From Agarivorans gilvus (GTDB taxonomy: Bacteria; Pseudomonadota; Gammaproteobacteria; Enterobacterales; Celerinatantimonadaceae), in assembly GCF_001420915.1 (NCBI RefSeq), contig NZ_CP013021.1, positions 1,636,501 through 1,700,500 of the forward strand: DNA of 64,000 nt, written 5' to 3'. The notes under the pieces were generated by a model. It saw only the letters and a program-made list of their open reading frames with translations. It was not told the DNA's origin and made no database searches. The number at the start of each line of letters is the position of its first letter. Position 1 is the stretch's first letter. Of the stretch, positions 16,413-25,309 are shown piece after piece. The translations under genes were made by a program, and so were the position numbers.

Positions 16413-17945
16413 TTACAATTTAGCACGACCAAATAGCCTGCTCCAAAACCCTCGCTTACTTGAAAGATCTACATTAGTACTCGATGGCAGAGAAGGCCTT
16501 TGCGTGGTTCTAACTTCAAAATTTTTAGGTTCCATTATAGCCTCTTTATCAATATTCATAGCTTTGATTGCTTTAGCCGCAACCATTCCAAGAAGCGATG
16601 TCAGCTCCTGCTCGAAACCAATAGTCACATCAGTTTTACCACTGCGTACATGTGCTATTTCGTGCAACAATGTAGAGGAGTATTTGCTGATAGAATCTAA
16701 CTCTGTACGCTTAATAATGATTTGCGTACCAGTCCATAGTCCAGACGCCTCCGTAAAACCACCAGATTCAGGACGCATCGTTTCCGATATATCAACGGAA
16801 AGAACTTTTGAAGGAAGCCCACCTACAAGAGCTGCTATTCTACCTGTCATGTCAAATACAGTTCGTTCTGCTTGTGTCAATTTTTCATGCGGTACAAATT
16901 TAAACTCAAAGCGGTCATTCCATTCCGAAACAAAATTACCCAAATCTTGTATCGCATTACCTTCCGTATCAACCTGCCCGAGTAGCTTTTCCTTTACTGT
17001 TTTTGGGATTGTAACGATTTGCCTACCATTTGACCGAGCCTCCTCAACAAAACGAGATGAATCCATTATTTCTTCATCTGTAAGAAAAAGAACACTACCC
17101 GAAGCACTGATTATTTTCGAAGCATGCACTGATACATCAGTCCACTTCATTTCATCATGTAAAGTACCTGAACCAAAATTGTTTAAATCATTAACAAGAG
17201 TTTCGGCTACTATATCAGAGGCAGAGGCAAGTAAAATTGACTTAACACGCTCAGAATATGCTGTTCTTCCTACATTCGTTCGCTCTCTGTTAAGAGCCTT
17301 TTTAATAGCAGCTGTCAACGAAGTTATGTTATAGGAAAACAGGAAGTTTTCTTCTTCGGCAACACGTATACCATTTATGTAAATATATGAAGATTCACTA
17401 ACTTTATTTAGGACTTGGCCATATTGCGTTTTCTCTAGAATCTCTTCACCTGAAAATCGTAAAAATAGACGCTTTGCTTTCTCAACATCTTCATTAGTGC
17501 ACCCCTTTAAAATGAACTCAGTCCCAACAAAGCTAGGATCGGACGGCTTAGAAATACAAGCATGCAATGTTATGACATCATCAAAATCATGCTTCAACGA
17601 ACGGTCAAATGAAACGTCACAGAACTTAGAGTGTATGAGTGTTTCAATTCCTAAACGATCGAATGTGGCAAGAGCATCCTTTAACCCCACGCCAAACTTT
17701 CCGATGAGTTCTGGATGCTCAAGCTTTTCCTCATTTTCATTCATAGTGAAATGCTCGTGCCTTATACCACGTCCAAAGTCTCGTATACGCCACAAACCTT
17801 CATCATCACAAAAAATTTCTATATCTTGCGTATTAGTTAATATCTGCTCATCGAGTGCATTTGCGATGATCTCTCGAATTGCGTGAAATGCATCCCAATT
17901 TTCAAGCATACGGTCGATATTTAAATCAAATTTTTTTGTTGTCAT
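16413..17945 (-). CDS. GHKL-type ATPase fused to an HExxH metallopeptidase-like domain
   Basis: The 510-residue protein begins with an Hsp90-like ATPase fold. The N-box is REIIANALDE (E25, N29, D32), the G1 box is RDFGRGI (D56, G58, G60) and the G2 box is GKFGVGLKDAL (82-92). In the C-terminal part, LLHEIAHVRSGKTDV carries a zincin HExxH (428-432), followed by FEQEL with a Glu suited as third ligand. The protein is soluble, with no signal peptide or membrane segment. Codon use is more AT-rich than its neighbours, hinting at transfer. The architecture suggests an ATP-gated protease, possibly a defence or stress protein, but no function is established from sequence. It is a single gene. Confidence 0.75.
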   Translation of the reverse strand: MTTKKFDLNIDRMLENWDAFHAIREIIANALDEQILTNTQDIEIFCDDEGLWRIRDFGRGIRHEHFTMNENEEKLEHPELIGKFGVGLKDALATFDRLGIETLIHSKFCDVSFDRSLKHDFDDVITLHACISKPSDPSFVGTEFILKGCTNEDVEKAKRLFLRFSGEEILEKTQYGQVLNKVSESSYIYINGIRVAEEENFLFSYNITSLTAAIKKALNRERTNVGRTAYSERVKSILLASASDIVAETLVNDLNNFGSGTLHDEMKWTDVSVHASKIISASGSVLFLTDEEIMDSSRFVEEARSNGRQIVTIPKTVKEKLLGQVDTEGNAIQDLGNFVSEWNDRFEFKFVPHEKLTQAERTVFDMTGRIAALVGGLPSKVLSVDISETMRPESGGFTEASGLWTGTQIIIKRTELDSISKYSSTLLHEIAHVRSGKTDVTIGFEQELTSLLGMVAAKAIKAMNIDKEAIMEPKNFEVRTTQRPSLPSSTNVDLSSKRGFWSRLFGRAKL

Positions 17946-18327
17946 ATCTTCCTCATTTAACGTTTACCGATGCCTAACATTTAGTTTCTATGCCCCTGCA
18001 AGCTTAACCTTCCTAGCAAACTAGTAGCTAACCACCTATCCCCGCAGTAACAATAACTTAAAACTATTGAGCAATCATACAATAAGATAACTTAATAAGA
18101 ACCAGAGTCGGCGCAAGTTATGGCAAGGCTATGTCATGGCTAAGTTGCGGAGTATGTTCGGAGTGGCAGACGGAATTGCAGGAATATGGGGTTAGGCCTT
18201 CATTAACACCAGTAAGCCAAATGGCAGGCAGGTTTTCTAAGGCAAGAACTTAGCCGCTTAAGCCTTTATTAGGCCTAAGCTGCTAAAACATCTCTTCAGT
18301 TACCCAATCACCAGATTATTAGAGCCT
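17946..18327. other. gene-free stretch
   Basis: These 382 bases lie between the GHKL gene start and the SDR gene end. Only short open frames with no ribosome site are present, and no strong hairpin or repeat is visible. The promoter of the GHKL gene should be here but I cannot place it. Confidence 0.4.
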
Positions 18328-19035
18328 TTACTCGGCATAATCTTGGGCGCAGTAGAGTTGTCCGCTACCGGCATCGTCTTCAAGTAATACCGGAACCAAG
18401 GCACCCGGTATAACCGAATCTGGATGGTTAGGTGCATGCTCGCCACCTAAATCGGTTTGCAACCAACCGGGATCCATTAAGTTCATTAATACGCCACTGC
18501 CCGCTAAGCTAGGCAGCATGTCTCGCACATAACGGTCTAAAGCAGCTTTCGAGCAGCTATACGCCATTAGTTGGGGTTGGTCGGCAATGCCCGAGGTAAC
18601 ATTTACAATGCGCCCTAAACCTTGCTGCTTCATTTGCGGCAAGAAGGCGTCACATAAGCTTGCTGGGGCAATGCAATTAACTTGAAAACTCAGGGCATAA
18701 TCTGCCGCAGGTACTACCGCATCTTCTCGCCATGGCGTCATAATTGCGGCATTGTTATATAACACCGTTAAACAGTGCCCGGTTAATTGATTAACTTGAG
18801 CAACGAGCTTCGCCACGGCTTGGTTATCAGACAGCTCCGCTTCCACCGCATAGGCCACACCTTGCTGGCCAGTAATTTCATCTACTACTCGCTGCGAAGC
18901 AGCCAAACTGCGGCTGTGTACAATTACTTTAGCCCCTTGGGCGGCTAAGGCTTTAGCCACGCGTAAACCCACACCTCGGCTGGCACCGGTGACTAAGGCC
19001 CATTTTCCTGCTACTTGCATCGTTTTTTCACCCAT
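18328..19035 (-). CDS. short-chain dehydrogenase/reductase
   Basis: The 235-residue SDR has the cofactor motif TGASRGVG near the N-terminus and a diverged NNAA in place of NNAG. The catalytic Ser is in NVTSGIAD, and the Tyr-Lys pair is in YSCSK. It is a cytoplasmic NAD(P)-dependent oxidoreductase of unknown substrate. Two starts are possible: ATG 19035, or ATG 19020, five codons later, which has a weak GGGTG site and gives a more typical N-terminus. It is a single gene. Confidence 0.85.
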   Translation of the reverse strand: MGEKTMQVAGKWALVTGASRGVGLRVAKALAAQGAKVIVHSRSLAASQRVVDEITGQQGVAYAVEAELSDNQAVAKLVAQVNQLTGHCLTVLYNNAAIMTPWREDAVVPAADYALSFQVNCIAPASLCDAFLPQMKQQGLGRIVNVTSGIADQPQLMAYSCSKAALDRYVRDMLPSLAGSGVLMNLMDPGWLQTDLGGEHAPNHPDSVIPGALVPVLLEDDAGSGQLYCAQDYAE

Positions 19036-19417
19036 TATTCGTTGAGATAGTCGCTATTGTATGGCGTTAATCTTAACGCTAAGCGAGCCTGGCTCAGCGT
19101 TTACCCCAAGCTAAATTGGCGAAACAAGACTAAGTTCAAAAGCCAACAAACCAGCATGAAACAAAGACGCAATCAGGTGCTAAAAAACAGCGCAGTGATG
19201 GTGCACGCTCACAGTTTAACAGAGCATGGCGCTAGCCATAGCAGCTTGCACAAGCACAGCCATAACATTGGCTTAAACTTGCAAATGCGGCATGGGCTTG
19301 ACTTTGCTGCTTTCCCCATAAAACAAGCCCCAAGTAAGGCAGAGTTAAAGCAAATAGCTCTGCGTAGATACCTTGGGGTAAGCTTATGTTACCCCGGTTA
19401 ATCTACCGCTTAGCTTG
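19036..19417. other. intergenic region with hairpin
   Basis: The 382-base stretch contains an open frame (19057-19401) that starts with TTG, lacks a ribosome site and has no recognisable similarity; I do not call it a gene. A 7-bp GC-rich hairpin, GGGGTAA/TTACCCC (19375-19395), sits just past the ABC-F gene stop and may help terminate it, although no T-run follows. Confidence 0.4.
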
Positions 19418-20995
19418 CTAGTTAGGTGATAAAGCGATTTGTCTCTGAATTCCTGACTCATTGGCAAAATCGTTATCATGACTCACTAAAATGAAACCAC
19501 CGCGATAGTGTTGTAAGGCCTGCGCCAGCATCATTTTTGAATCCAGATCTAGGTGATTATCTGGCTCATCTAAGAGTAACAAGGGCTGGTCTAGTTGATG
19601 ACTAACGATAAGCATCGCTAACTTCATCTTCTCGCCGCCACTAAGCATGCTACCAAGGCGAAACACACTGTCTCGGCGAAAACCAATACCCGCCAGCAAT
19701 GTTCTGGCATCGCTGTCTTTGATTCCCTTACACTGCTGAATCAAGTTATCCAATATCGATAGCTCTGTTCGAATAACACCGAAATGCTGATCAAGATAAT
19801 ACAACGACGTATTTATTTGCAGCTCTCCTCTTAGTAAAGAAAACTCGCCTAATAGGGTTTTTAACAAGGTTGATTTACCGCACCCGTTGTTGCCAGTCAG
19901 ATGAATTTTGTCGTGGGCATACACTTGCATTGAGATAGGCTTAGCATTAGCAAAAGGCAATACAGCATCGAGTAGCGATACCACTTTACGCAGTCGGCTT
20001 GGGCTGTCTTCGAGATAGAGCTTTTGCTCTTTCAGCTGCTCTTTTCTCGCCTTTAAGGATTGTGCTTTATCGTCTAGCTGCGCTTCACGTAATTGCTGGT
20101 TTTTGTTGCGATTTGAGGCCCGTGCGGTGGCTTTATCTTTTTTAGCATCGAGTAAGCTTTTTCCATGGCTACCTTCTTTACGCAATTTGTTTCCTTGAGC
20201 CGCGCGTTGCTCTGCCTTTTCTCGGTTTCGTTGTGCTTGTACTTGCAGCTGTTTTTTCTGCTTATCAACACTTACCAGTTGTCGTTCCAAGGCTTGTAAT
20301 TCGGTGCGTTTCTGTTCGGCGTAAAACGAGTAGCTTCCGCCATAAACGTGTAAGCCAAGCCCAGATAACTCCCATATTTCGTCCACTTCACGTAGCAATA
20401 CTCGGTCATGACTGATCAGTAAAATTGCTCCGTGAAACGCTTGCATCATTTCCAATAGCCACTGCTTAGCGTGAGTATCAAGGTGGTTGGACGGTTCATC
20501 GAGAATCAATAACTCTGGGTCACGGTTAAATAACTGCCAAAGCTGTAATCGTGCCAATTGGCCACCACTGAGTTGAGCACAAGGAAAATCAACATCTAAT
20601 GGCAAGCCTAGCTGTTTAAGCTGCTGAGTGAGCTGCGCGGATAAATCCCATTGCTCTCCAATCACGTCGAACCAATGTTCAGAGCAGTCCCCCGATTCAA
20701 CCCGCTTTAACGCTTCAAGTACCTCTGCTTTACCTAAGAACTGCCCAATGGTAAGCCCAGCTGATAACAAGTGAGAGGGTTGCTGACGATAAACTGCGAA
20801 TGACTTAGGTAGCGAGACTGCTCCACTTGATGGCTCTAATTCACCACACAATATTGAAGCTAGTATCGATTTACCCACACCATTACGCCCGACCAAGCCA
20901 ACACGACGTTTAAGCATGGAGCATGACAACTGTTGAAACAGCATGTCGCCATTATCAAATTGATGGCTTATGTTGTAAGCCTGTAAAACTGGCAT
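19418..20995 (-). CDS. ABC-F family ATPase
   Basis: The 525-residue protein has two ABC ATPase domains and no membrane segment. Domain 1 has Walker A GRNGVGKS, signature LSGGQLARLQ and Walker B LLILDEPSNHLD. Domain 2 has GNNGCGKS, LSGGEKMKLA and LLLLDEPDNHLD. A charged coiled-coil linker lies between them. This is the ABC-F layout, whose members act on the ribosome as translation factors or as antibiotic-resistance proteins. I place the start at ATG 20995, with a perfect AGGAGG six bases upstream (21002-21007). A longer TTG-started frame lacks such a site. The exact subfamily is not clear. Confidence 0.9.
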   Translation of the reverse strand: MPVLQAYNISHQFDNGDMLFQQLSCSMLKRRVGLVGRNGVGKSILASILCGELEPSSGAVSLPKSFAVYRQQPSHLLSAGLTIGQFLGKAEVLEALKRVESGDCSEHWFDVIGEQWDLSAQLTQQLKQLGLPLDVDFPCAQLSGGQLARLQLWQLFNRDPELLILDEPSNHLDTHAKQWLLEMMQAFHGAILLISHDRVLLREVDEIWELSGLGLHVYGGSYSFYAEQKRTELQALERQLVSVDKQKKQLQVQAQRNREKAEQRAAQGNKLRKEGSHGKSLLDAKKDKATARASNRNKNQQLREAQLDDKAQSLKARKEQLKEQKLYLEDSPSRLRKVVSLLDAVLPFANAKPISMQVYAHDKIHLTGNNGCGKSTLLKTLLGEFSLLRGELQINTSLYYLDQHFGVIRTELSILDNLIQQCKGIKDSDARTLLAGIGFRRDSVFRLGSMLSGGEKMKLAMLIVSHQLDQPLLLLDEPDNHLDLDSKMMLAQALQHYRGGFILVSHDNDFANESGIQRQIALSPN

Positions 20996-21380
20996 AATTT
21001 GCCTCCTGTAAGACAGGGACAACAGCCGTAGCTAAACAGTTAATAGAGATCAGATCAATGCAAATACTCGCGCGTATTCAAGCGCTTAAAATATCCAGAA
21101 TGTACTTGTAAAGAAATATCGGAGAGTGAGCTACGCCTACTAACCCTGTAAATCCAAAAATAAAATAAGAGATGGATGACAGGTTTAGTTATTCATGTTG
21201 GCGTAATCTCCTGAAGAAGTGATGTAAAAAGGTTACTTTATTCAGTCTTGTTTAGTCAAGACTGCCAGTTCTAACTAAAATAGCCACACTGGCTAGCTTC
21301 GCGAGGGAAACCAACCAGAGCTAAGGCTTAAAGCAGTGGCAGCTTTAGTTAGCGCTGACTTTATGCCTTAGCAGCGGCTG
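20996..21380. other. long leader upstream of ABC-F gene
   Basis: The 385 bases upstream of the ABC-F gene hold a perfect 8-bp hairpin CAGTCTTG/CAAGACTG (21243-21264). On the minus strand an AGGAG-preceded ATG-AAT-AAC-TAA mini frame follows it. Such leaders regulate some ribosome-protection ABC-F genes by attenuation, but I see no clear terminator/antiterminator pair. Confidence 0.35.
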
Positions 21381-21797
21381 CTAGGGCTGCTTATCAAAAA
21401 CTTTGACGCCCTCTGGTATTTGATACCAATCTTGCTTTTCACTTACCCATACATGAACTGTAGGATTAATAATGCTGGTATCCGATAAATTGCTAGGTTT
21501 AAGCTTTAGTTTATCTGGCTCGTTAGGATCAAAGTGGTAAATTCTATTTCCACAGGTGGGGCAAAATTTTGCGCCATTAGTATTGCCGCTATCCGCTACT
21601 CGGCTCCAAGTTTTCATTTCACCATGAAACTGAACACTATCGGTTTTAACCATCGCCGTTATGCTAAATGCACTAGTCGACAATTTTTGACATTCTTTAC
21701 AATGGCAAGCGGCAACCATTAACGGTGGCTCTAATAACTCATATTGGACATTGCCACACTGACACGAACCTTTAATTGGATATTCAGTAGGACTCAC
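21381..21797 (-). CDS. GFA/CENP-V domain zinc protein
   Basis: The product has about 138 residues and the glutathione-dependent formaldehyde-activating (GFA) fold. Its zinc cysteines are in GSCQCGNVQY, ACHCKECQK and KFCPTCGNRIYHFD. The GTG at 21797 has AAGGAG six bases upstream and gives an N-terminus close to the domain. An upstream ATG at 21830 is in frame but has the ribosome site inside its coding region. Most family members have no proven substrate. It is a small cytoplasmic protein and a single gene. Confidence 0.85.
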   Translation of the reverse strand: MSPTEYPIKGSCQCGNVQYELLEPPLMVAACHCKECQKLSTSAFSITAMVKTDSVQFHGEMKTWSRVADSGNTNGAKFCPTCGNRIYHFDPNEPDKLKLKPSNLSDTSIINPTVHVWVSEKQDWYQIPEGVKVFDKQP

Positions 21798-21899
21798 TTT
21801 GTTCTCCTTAATTTGATCGGCAGTTAACATCCGCTTAAATAATAGACCAACTCAAACGCGTAACAAGCTCATATTACACTCAACCCATTGCCACGAAAA

Positions 21900-21923
21900 A
21901 AGCCACGCCTTGGTCCTTGGCTT
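21900..21923 (-). terminator. terminator after DinB-family gene
   Basis: On the minus strand a 6-bp stem AAGCCA/TGGCTT with a 12-base loop runs into TTTT, 17 bases past the stop of the DinB-family gene. Confidence 0.55.
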
Positions 21924-21939
21924 AAACGTTTCTAAACGG

Positions 21940-22437
21940 CTAAATTGCTGTCCTTCTTGAAGACTCTGCTTGATGTAGATACCGAGTAAATGTGTCTTTA
22001 GGACGTTCTAGGTTATTTTTTGCCAGCACCCTAGATGCCATGCCTCTGTGGTTACTGCCATGAGTTAACAAATGAAGCAGTATTTCTTCGACTGACATCT
22101 GCCCTGTATCACCATCAACAAAAGTAAATGAAATAACCCTTTGCAGTTCTTCTTCGGATACAGATTCCGCATACTGAGCCAGCCACGAATCGTTTTGATT
22201 CATTGTATTGCGTAGCTCCGCTAGTGTTGGAGTCTCAGGCGTATTATCACCACTATATTTTTCGGGCTCTCCCAAAATTCGGCTGATAAAGAGGCTATCG
22301 ACCACCGTAGTATGGTTTAAAATTCTAATGAAAAACGTGCTATCACTTTCCGTGAGCTGTGAGAGTTGTTGTTCCCCAAAGTTAAGCAATTGCTTATTTG
22401 CCCACTTCTTATAATTAAATGCCTTAGCAAACTGCAT
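21940..22437 (-). CDS. DinB-family metal-dependent four-helix protein
   Basis: The 165-residue protein starts MQFAKAFNYKKWANKQLL. It carries the three DinB-fold metal histidines: RILNHTTVVD in helix 2, and LLHLLTHGSNHRG in helix 4. Family members include thiol transferases and hydrolases, and the reaction here is unknown. The start at 22437 is preceded by GGAGA. The longer frame to 22482 covers that site and is unlikely. Confidence 0.8.
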   Translation of the reverse strand: MQFAKAFNYKKWANKQLLNFGEQQLSQLTESDSTFFIRILNHTTVVDSLFISRILGEPEKYSGDNTPETPTLAELRNTMNQNDSWLAQYAESVSEEELQRVISFTFVDGDTGQMSVEEILLHLLTHGSNHRGMASRVLAKNNLERPKDTFTRYLHQAESSRRTAI

Positions 22438-22877
22438 GTCTTCTCCATGTTTATGATTTGAGATGACCTTAAGTCCAACCACAGCACTTTAAGCACAAAT
22501 CCAATTTCGATATAAAAATGCCCAGCATTGAGCATCACGCTTAAATGCTGATTAGCCATTGAACTTTTAGCTATCACCCGATTTTAATGAATAGCTATAC
22601 GCTTAAGAGGCCAATATACCAGCAATATAGATTTCCTTGTTTGAGCAAATATGCCTGAGTGCGAATAAACCCTATAGTAAACGCTGAGTAAAATGCCTAA
22701 CAGCATAGTTTTATAAACGTTACTCGCGTTAGAAAACTAGGGGAATATAGCCTTATAGCTGAAATTTTGCGGCCAAACCCAGCTAATGTCGATAGAGATC
22801 TCCAAACTAAAGCCAGCAACTCTCGTGGCACTGTTATGGTAAAACTCCTATACTGTCAGTAGCTTATAATACAGGGA
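22438..22877. other. gene-free divergent region
   Basis: These 440 bases separate the divergent DinB-family and solute-binding genes. TATAAT occurs at 22865-22870, close to the solute-binding gene start, but no matching -35 is clear. No gene or repeat was recognised. Confidence 0.35.
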
Positions 22878-23702
22878 ATGATAATTATGCTGGCACACAC
22901 TAAACAAATTAAACTCACCAAAAAATCGCTCACTTTTAGCCTTCTGTTTGCTAGCTTTATTGCACTTTTTTCTAGTTCTGTTTTTGCAGATACACTAAGA
23001 ATCGCAACTGATGAATGGTGTCCTTACGACTGCATCGCAAGTCAAAACCAAGGCAAAGTGGGTTACCTAGGTGATTTGCTAGTTGAAACCATGAAAGCAA
23101 GAGGGCATCAAGTCGAATTTGTTGAAGTGTCTTACTCTCGTGGGCTGCAATTGGTTAGAGAAGGCAAGCTCGACGGAACCATGGCCTGCTTTAGAGAAGA
23201 AGCCCCAGACTTTGTGTTTCCAGACTTTGCTCTAGGCAAGAGCAACAGTACCTTTTTTAGCCATAAAGACTCAAATTGGCAGTATACGGGCAAAGACTCG
23301 CTTGAGCAGGCCGCAATGATTGGCATTATTAAAGGCTATGACTATGTTGACCCGACGGTAATGGAGTACTTTAATCAACATCCCAAAAACGTACTGGCCA
23401 TCACCGGAGAAAAACCATTAGAACGATTGCTTGAAATGCTAATCAATGGTCGCTTAACCGCGGTTATTGAAGACAAAAGCGTATTGGAATACAAAATCAA
23501 GCAAATGGGTCAGTCCGAGCAAATCAAAGTTTCCGGCACCACTAGTGTAGTGATTGATGTTTACGCCAGTTTTTCACCTAAAAACCCTAAATCCGCTGAG
23601 TATGCAAAAATCTTGTCTGAAGAAACCCTGAAAATGCGAGAAGACGGTCGTTTAAGTCAATTATTGGAGCGTTATGGCATTCAAGATTGGCAGGTTAAAT
23701 AA
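22878..23702 (+). CDS. periplasmic solute-binding protein paired with diguanylate cyclase
   Basis: The 274-residue product has a signal peptide (hydrophobic core LTFSLLFASFIALFSSSVFA). Its family 3 binding domain begins DTLRIATDEWCPYDC. Residues GTMACFREEAPDFVFPD and the PLERLLEMLINGRL lobe are typical. ATG 22887, three codons in, has a better-placed AGGGAA and may be the true start. A membrane diguanylate cyclase gene begins 31 bases after the stop, so the pair probably forms a ligand-to-c-di-GMP sensory unit, with this protein sensing a small molecule in the periplasm. Confidence 0.8.
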   Translation: MIIMLAHTKQIKLTKKSLTFSLLFASFIALFSSSVFADTLRIATDEWCPYDCIASQNQGKVGYLGDLLVETMKARGHQVEFVEVSYSRGLQLVREGKLDGTMACFREEAPDFVFPDFALGKSNSTFFSHKDSNWQYTGKDSLEQAAMIGIIKGYDYVDPTVMEYFNQHPKNVLAITGEKPLERLLEMLINGRLTAVIEDKSVLEYKIKQMGQSEQIKVSGTTSVVIDVYASFSPKNPKSAEYAKILSEETLKMREDGRLSQLLERYGIQDWQVK

Positions 23703-23733
23703 ATTGAGTACCCCAAACCTTAAGGGCTGTTAA

Positions 23734-25113
23734 GTGCGAGCTTTGTTAAAACGTTATCGCCAATCGATTGCGCTGCATCTGCTGCTGATTATCTTTGGCC
23801 TTTATTTTTTGGTAGCCGTTCTGGTCACGGTGGTACAGCTTTACAAAGAATACGAAAACACCAAAAAAGAATTTTATGATGAAATTCAAACCTTGCCAGC
23901 CACCTTTGGCAAGGGAATTTCCGACTCAGTTTGGACCTATAATCAAGAATTACTGCAATCAATTCTACAAGGCATGTACAACCTGCCCATCGTGGTCGGA
24001 GTCAAAATCAACTCACTTGACCACAAAATGGACATCCAAGTCGGTGCTGTGTTTAATCAGCAAAATCAGGTTGAGTATTACGACTCGAAAGGCCTAGCTA
24101 CAGAACAAAAACTCACTGGCTTGGGTGCTAACGCTCTGTTCGCACACGAATTTCCCATTTATTATCAAGGCCCCGCATTTAGCCAGGACATTCCCTTAGG
24201 AACAGTTACGCTTTATTCGAATGACCAACTGGTTTTTGAGCGAGTAAAATATGGCTTCATCCTTATTTTAATCAACTCAGTCATCAAAACCTTTGTGCTT
24301 TGGTTTATTATTTATTTCTTCATTAACAAGCATTTAGGCAAACCACTCAAAGAATTCACCCTAAAAATTTCTCAGCAAAACAGCAAGTTTCCACAAGCGA
24401 TAGATTTAGCAATTAACTGGACGGATAAAAACGAACTGCTCATCTTAAAAGACAGTTATAACCAAATGATTGAGAGGGTAAACAAGCACCAACACGAATT
24501 GTTAGAACTGAACCAAGTGCTAGATGAGAAAGTTAAAGCCCGAACCCGCGATTTAGAGCTAGCCAAGGAAAGTGCTGAGCTCTTAGCTTATAGCGACCCT
24601 CTCACTCAACTCAGTAATCGCCGTGCTTTTTTCGATTATGGAGAGCAGTTATTGGAGCAGGCCTATCGGCAACAGAATTCGCTGAGTTTAATTATGGTTG
24701 ATATCGATAATTTTAAAAATCTCAATGACACTTACGGCCATGCTCTGGGCGATCAAGCGCTAGTCGCTTTTGCAACAACGCTTAAAAACAACCTTCGTTC
24801 CACCGATATCATCGCCCGCTTGGGGGGAGAGGAGTTTGCCATTATGTTGTCTAATCTTGGAGAAGATAACGCGATCAATATTGCCGAAACCCTTCGCCTG
24901 AAAGTCAGTCAAATCGAGCTAGAACATGAACAGCTATCCATTCAGTTTACTGCCAGCTTTGGAGTGGTAGAGAGTTTACCGGGAAGCTCAAATATAGATT
25001 CGTTACTGGCTCAAGCCGACACGGCTCTTTATTTTTCAAAGCAACACGGGCGCAATAAGGTTACCGCGTATTCGACAATAGCAAACACAACAACAATCAA
25101 CAGTGTTAATTAA
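23734..25113 (+). CDS. membrane diguanylate cyclase (GGEEF)
   Basis: The 459-residue protein has an N-terminal membrane helix (about 14-34), a periplasmic sensor region of about 140 residues and a second helix (about 175-195). A HAMP-like and coiled-coil linker leads to a GGEEF domain ending near residue 445. The active motif is RLGGEEFAI. An inhibitory I-site RSTD lies five residues before it, so product feedback is expected. The GTG start has AAGGG at good spacing. It follows a periplasmic binding protein gene, which suggests ligand input from that protein. Confidence 0.92.
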   Translation: MRALLKRYRQSIALHLLLIIFGLYFLVAVLVTVVQLYKEYENTKKEFYDEIQTLPATFGKGISDSVWTYNQELLQSILQGMYNLPIVVGVKINSLDHKMDIQVGAVFNQQNQVEYYDSKGLATEQKLTGLGANALFAHEFPIYYQGPAFSQDIPLGTVTLYSNDQLVFERVKYGFILILINSVIKTFVLWFIIYFFINKHLGKPLKEFTLKISQQNSKFPQAIDLAINWTDKNELLILKDSYNQMIERVNKHQHELLELNQVLDEKVKARTRDLELAKESAELLAYSDPLTQLSNRRAFFDYGEQLLEQAYRQQNSLSLIMVDIDNFKNLNDTYGHALGDQALVAFATTLKNNLRSTDIIARLGGEEFAIMLSNLGEDNAINIAETLRLKVSQIELEHEQLSIQFTASFGVVESLPGSSNIDSLLAQADTALYFSKQHGRNKVTAYSTIANTTTINSVN

Positions 25114-25187
25114 GCCACTTAAGTTATGATAAAGGCTTCTAACAACGCTGCTTAATCGACCATAAGCTTTGTTGTGGCTAAAGACAA

Positions 25188-25215
25188 AAAAGGATGCGTA
25201 GCAACGCATCCTTTT
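25188..25215. terminator. strong bidirectional terminator
   Basis: A perfect 12-bp stem (25188-25199 with 25204-25215) and a 4-base loop end in TTTT. It separates the cyclase gene from the convergent acyltransferase gene. Confidence 0.9.
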
Positions 25216-25309
25216 AGAGAACCAGCTTGGACATGATGAGAATTTACAACTATTTAATGCTGACTTTAGACTGCCAATATGCTCCAAATGACGAATTTAG
25301 TAACAAGCG

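Noticed and set aside
16504..17334. 276-codon open frame opposite the GHKL-ATPase gene
   Set aside because: Composition and lack of motifs show a shadow; the minus-strand protein has clear ATPase and HExxH motifs.
17991..18260. Possible small gene in the gap before the SDR gene
   Set aside because: Only short frames without ribosome sites were found on either strand.
19057..19401. 114-codon plus-strand frame
   Set aside because: TTG start without ribosome site, no recognisable similarity, and low-quality composition; treated as intergenic.
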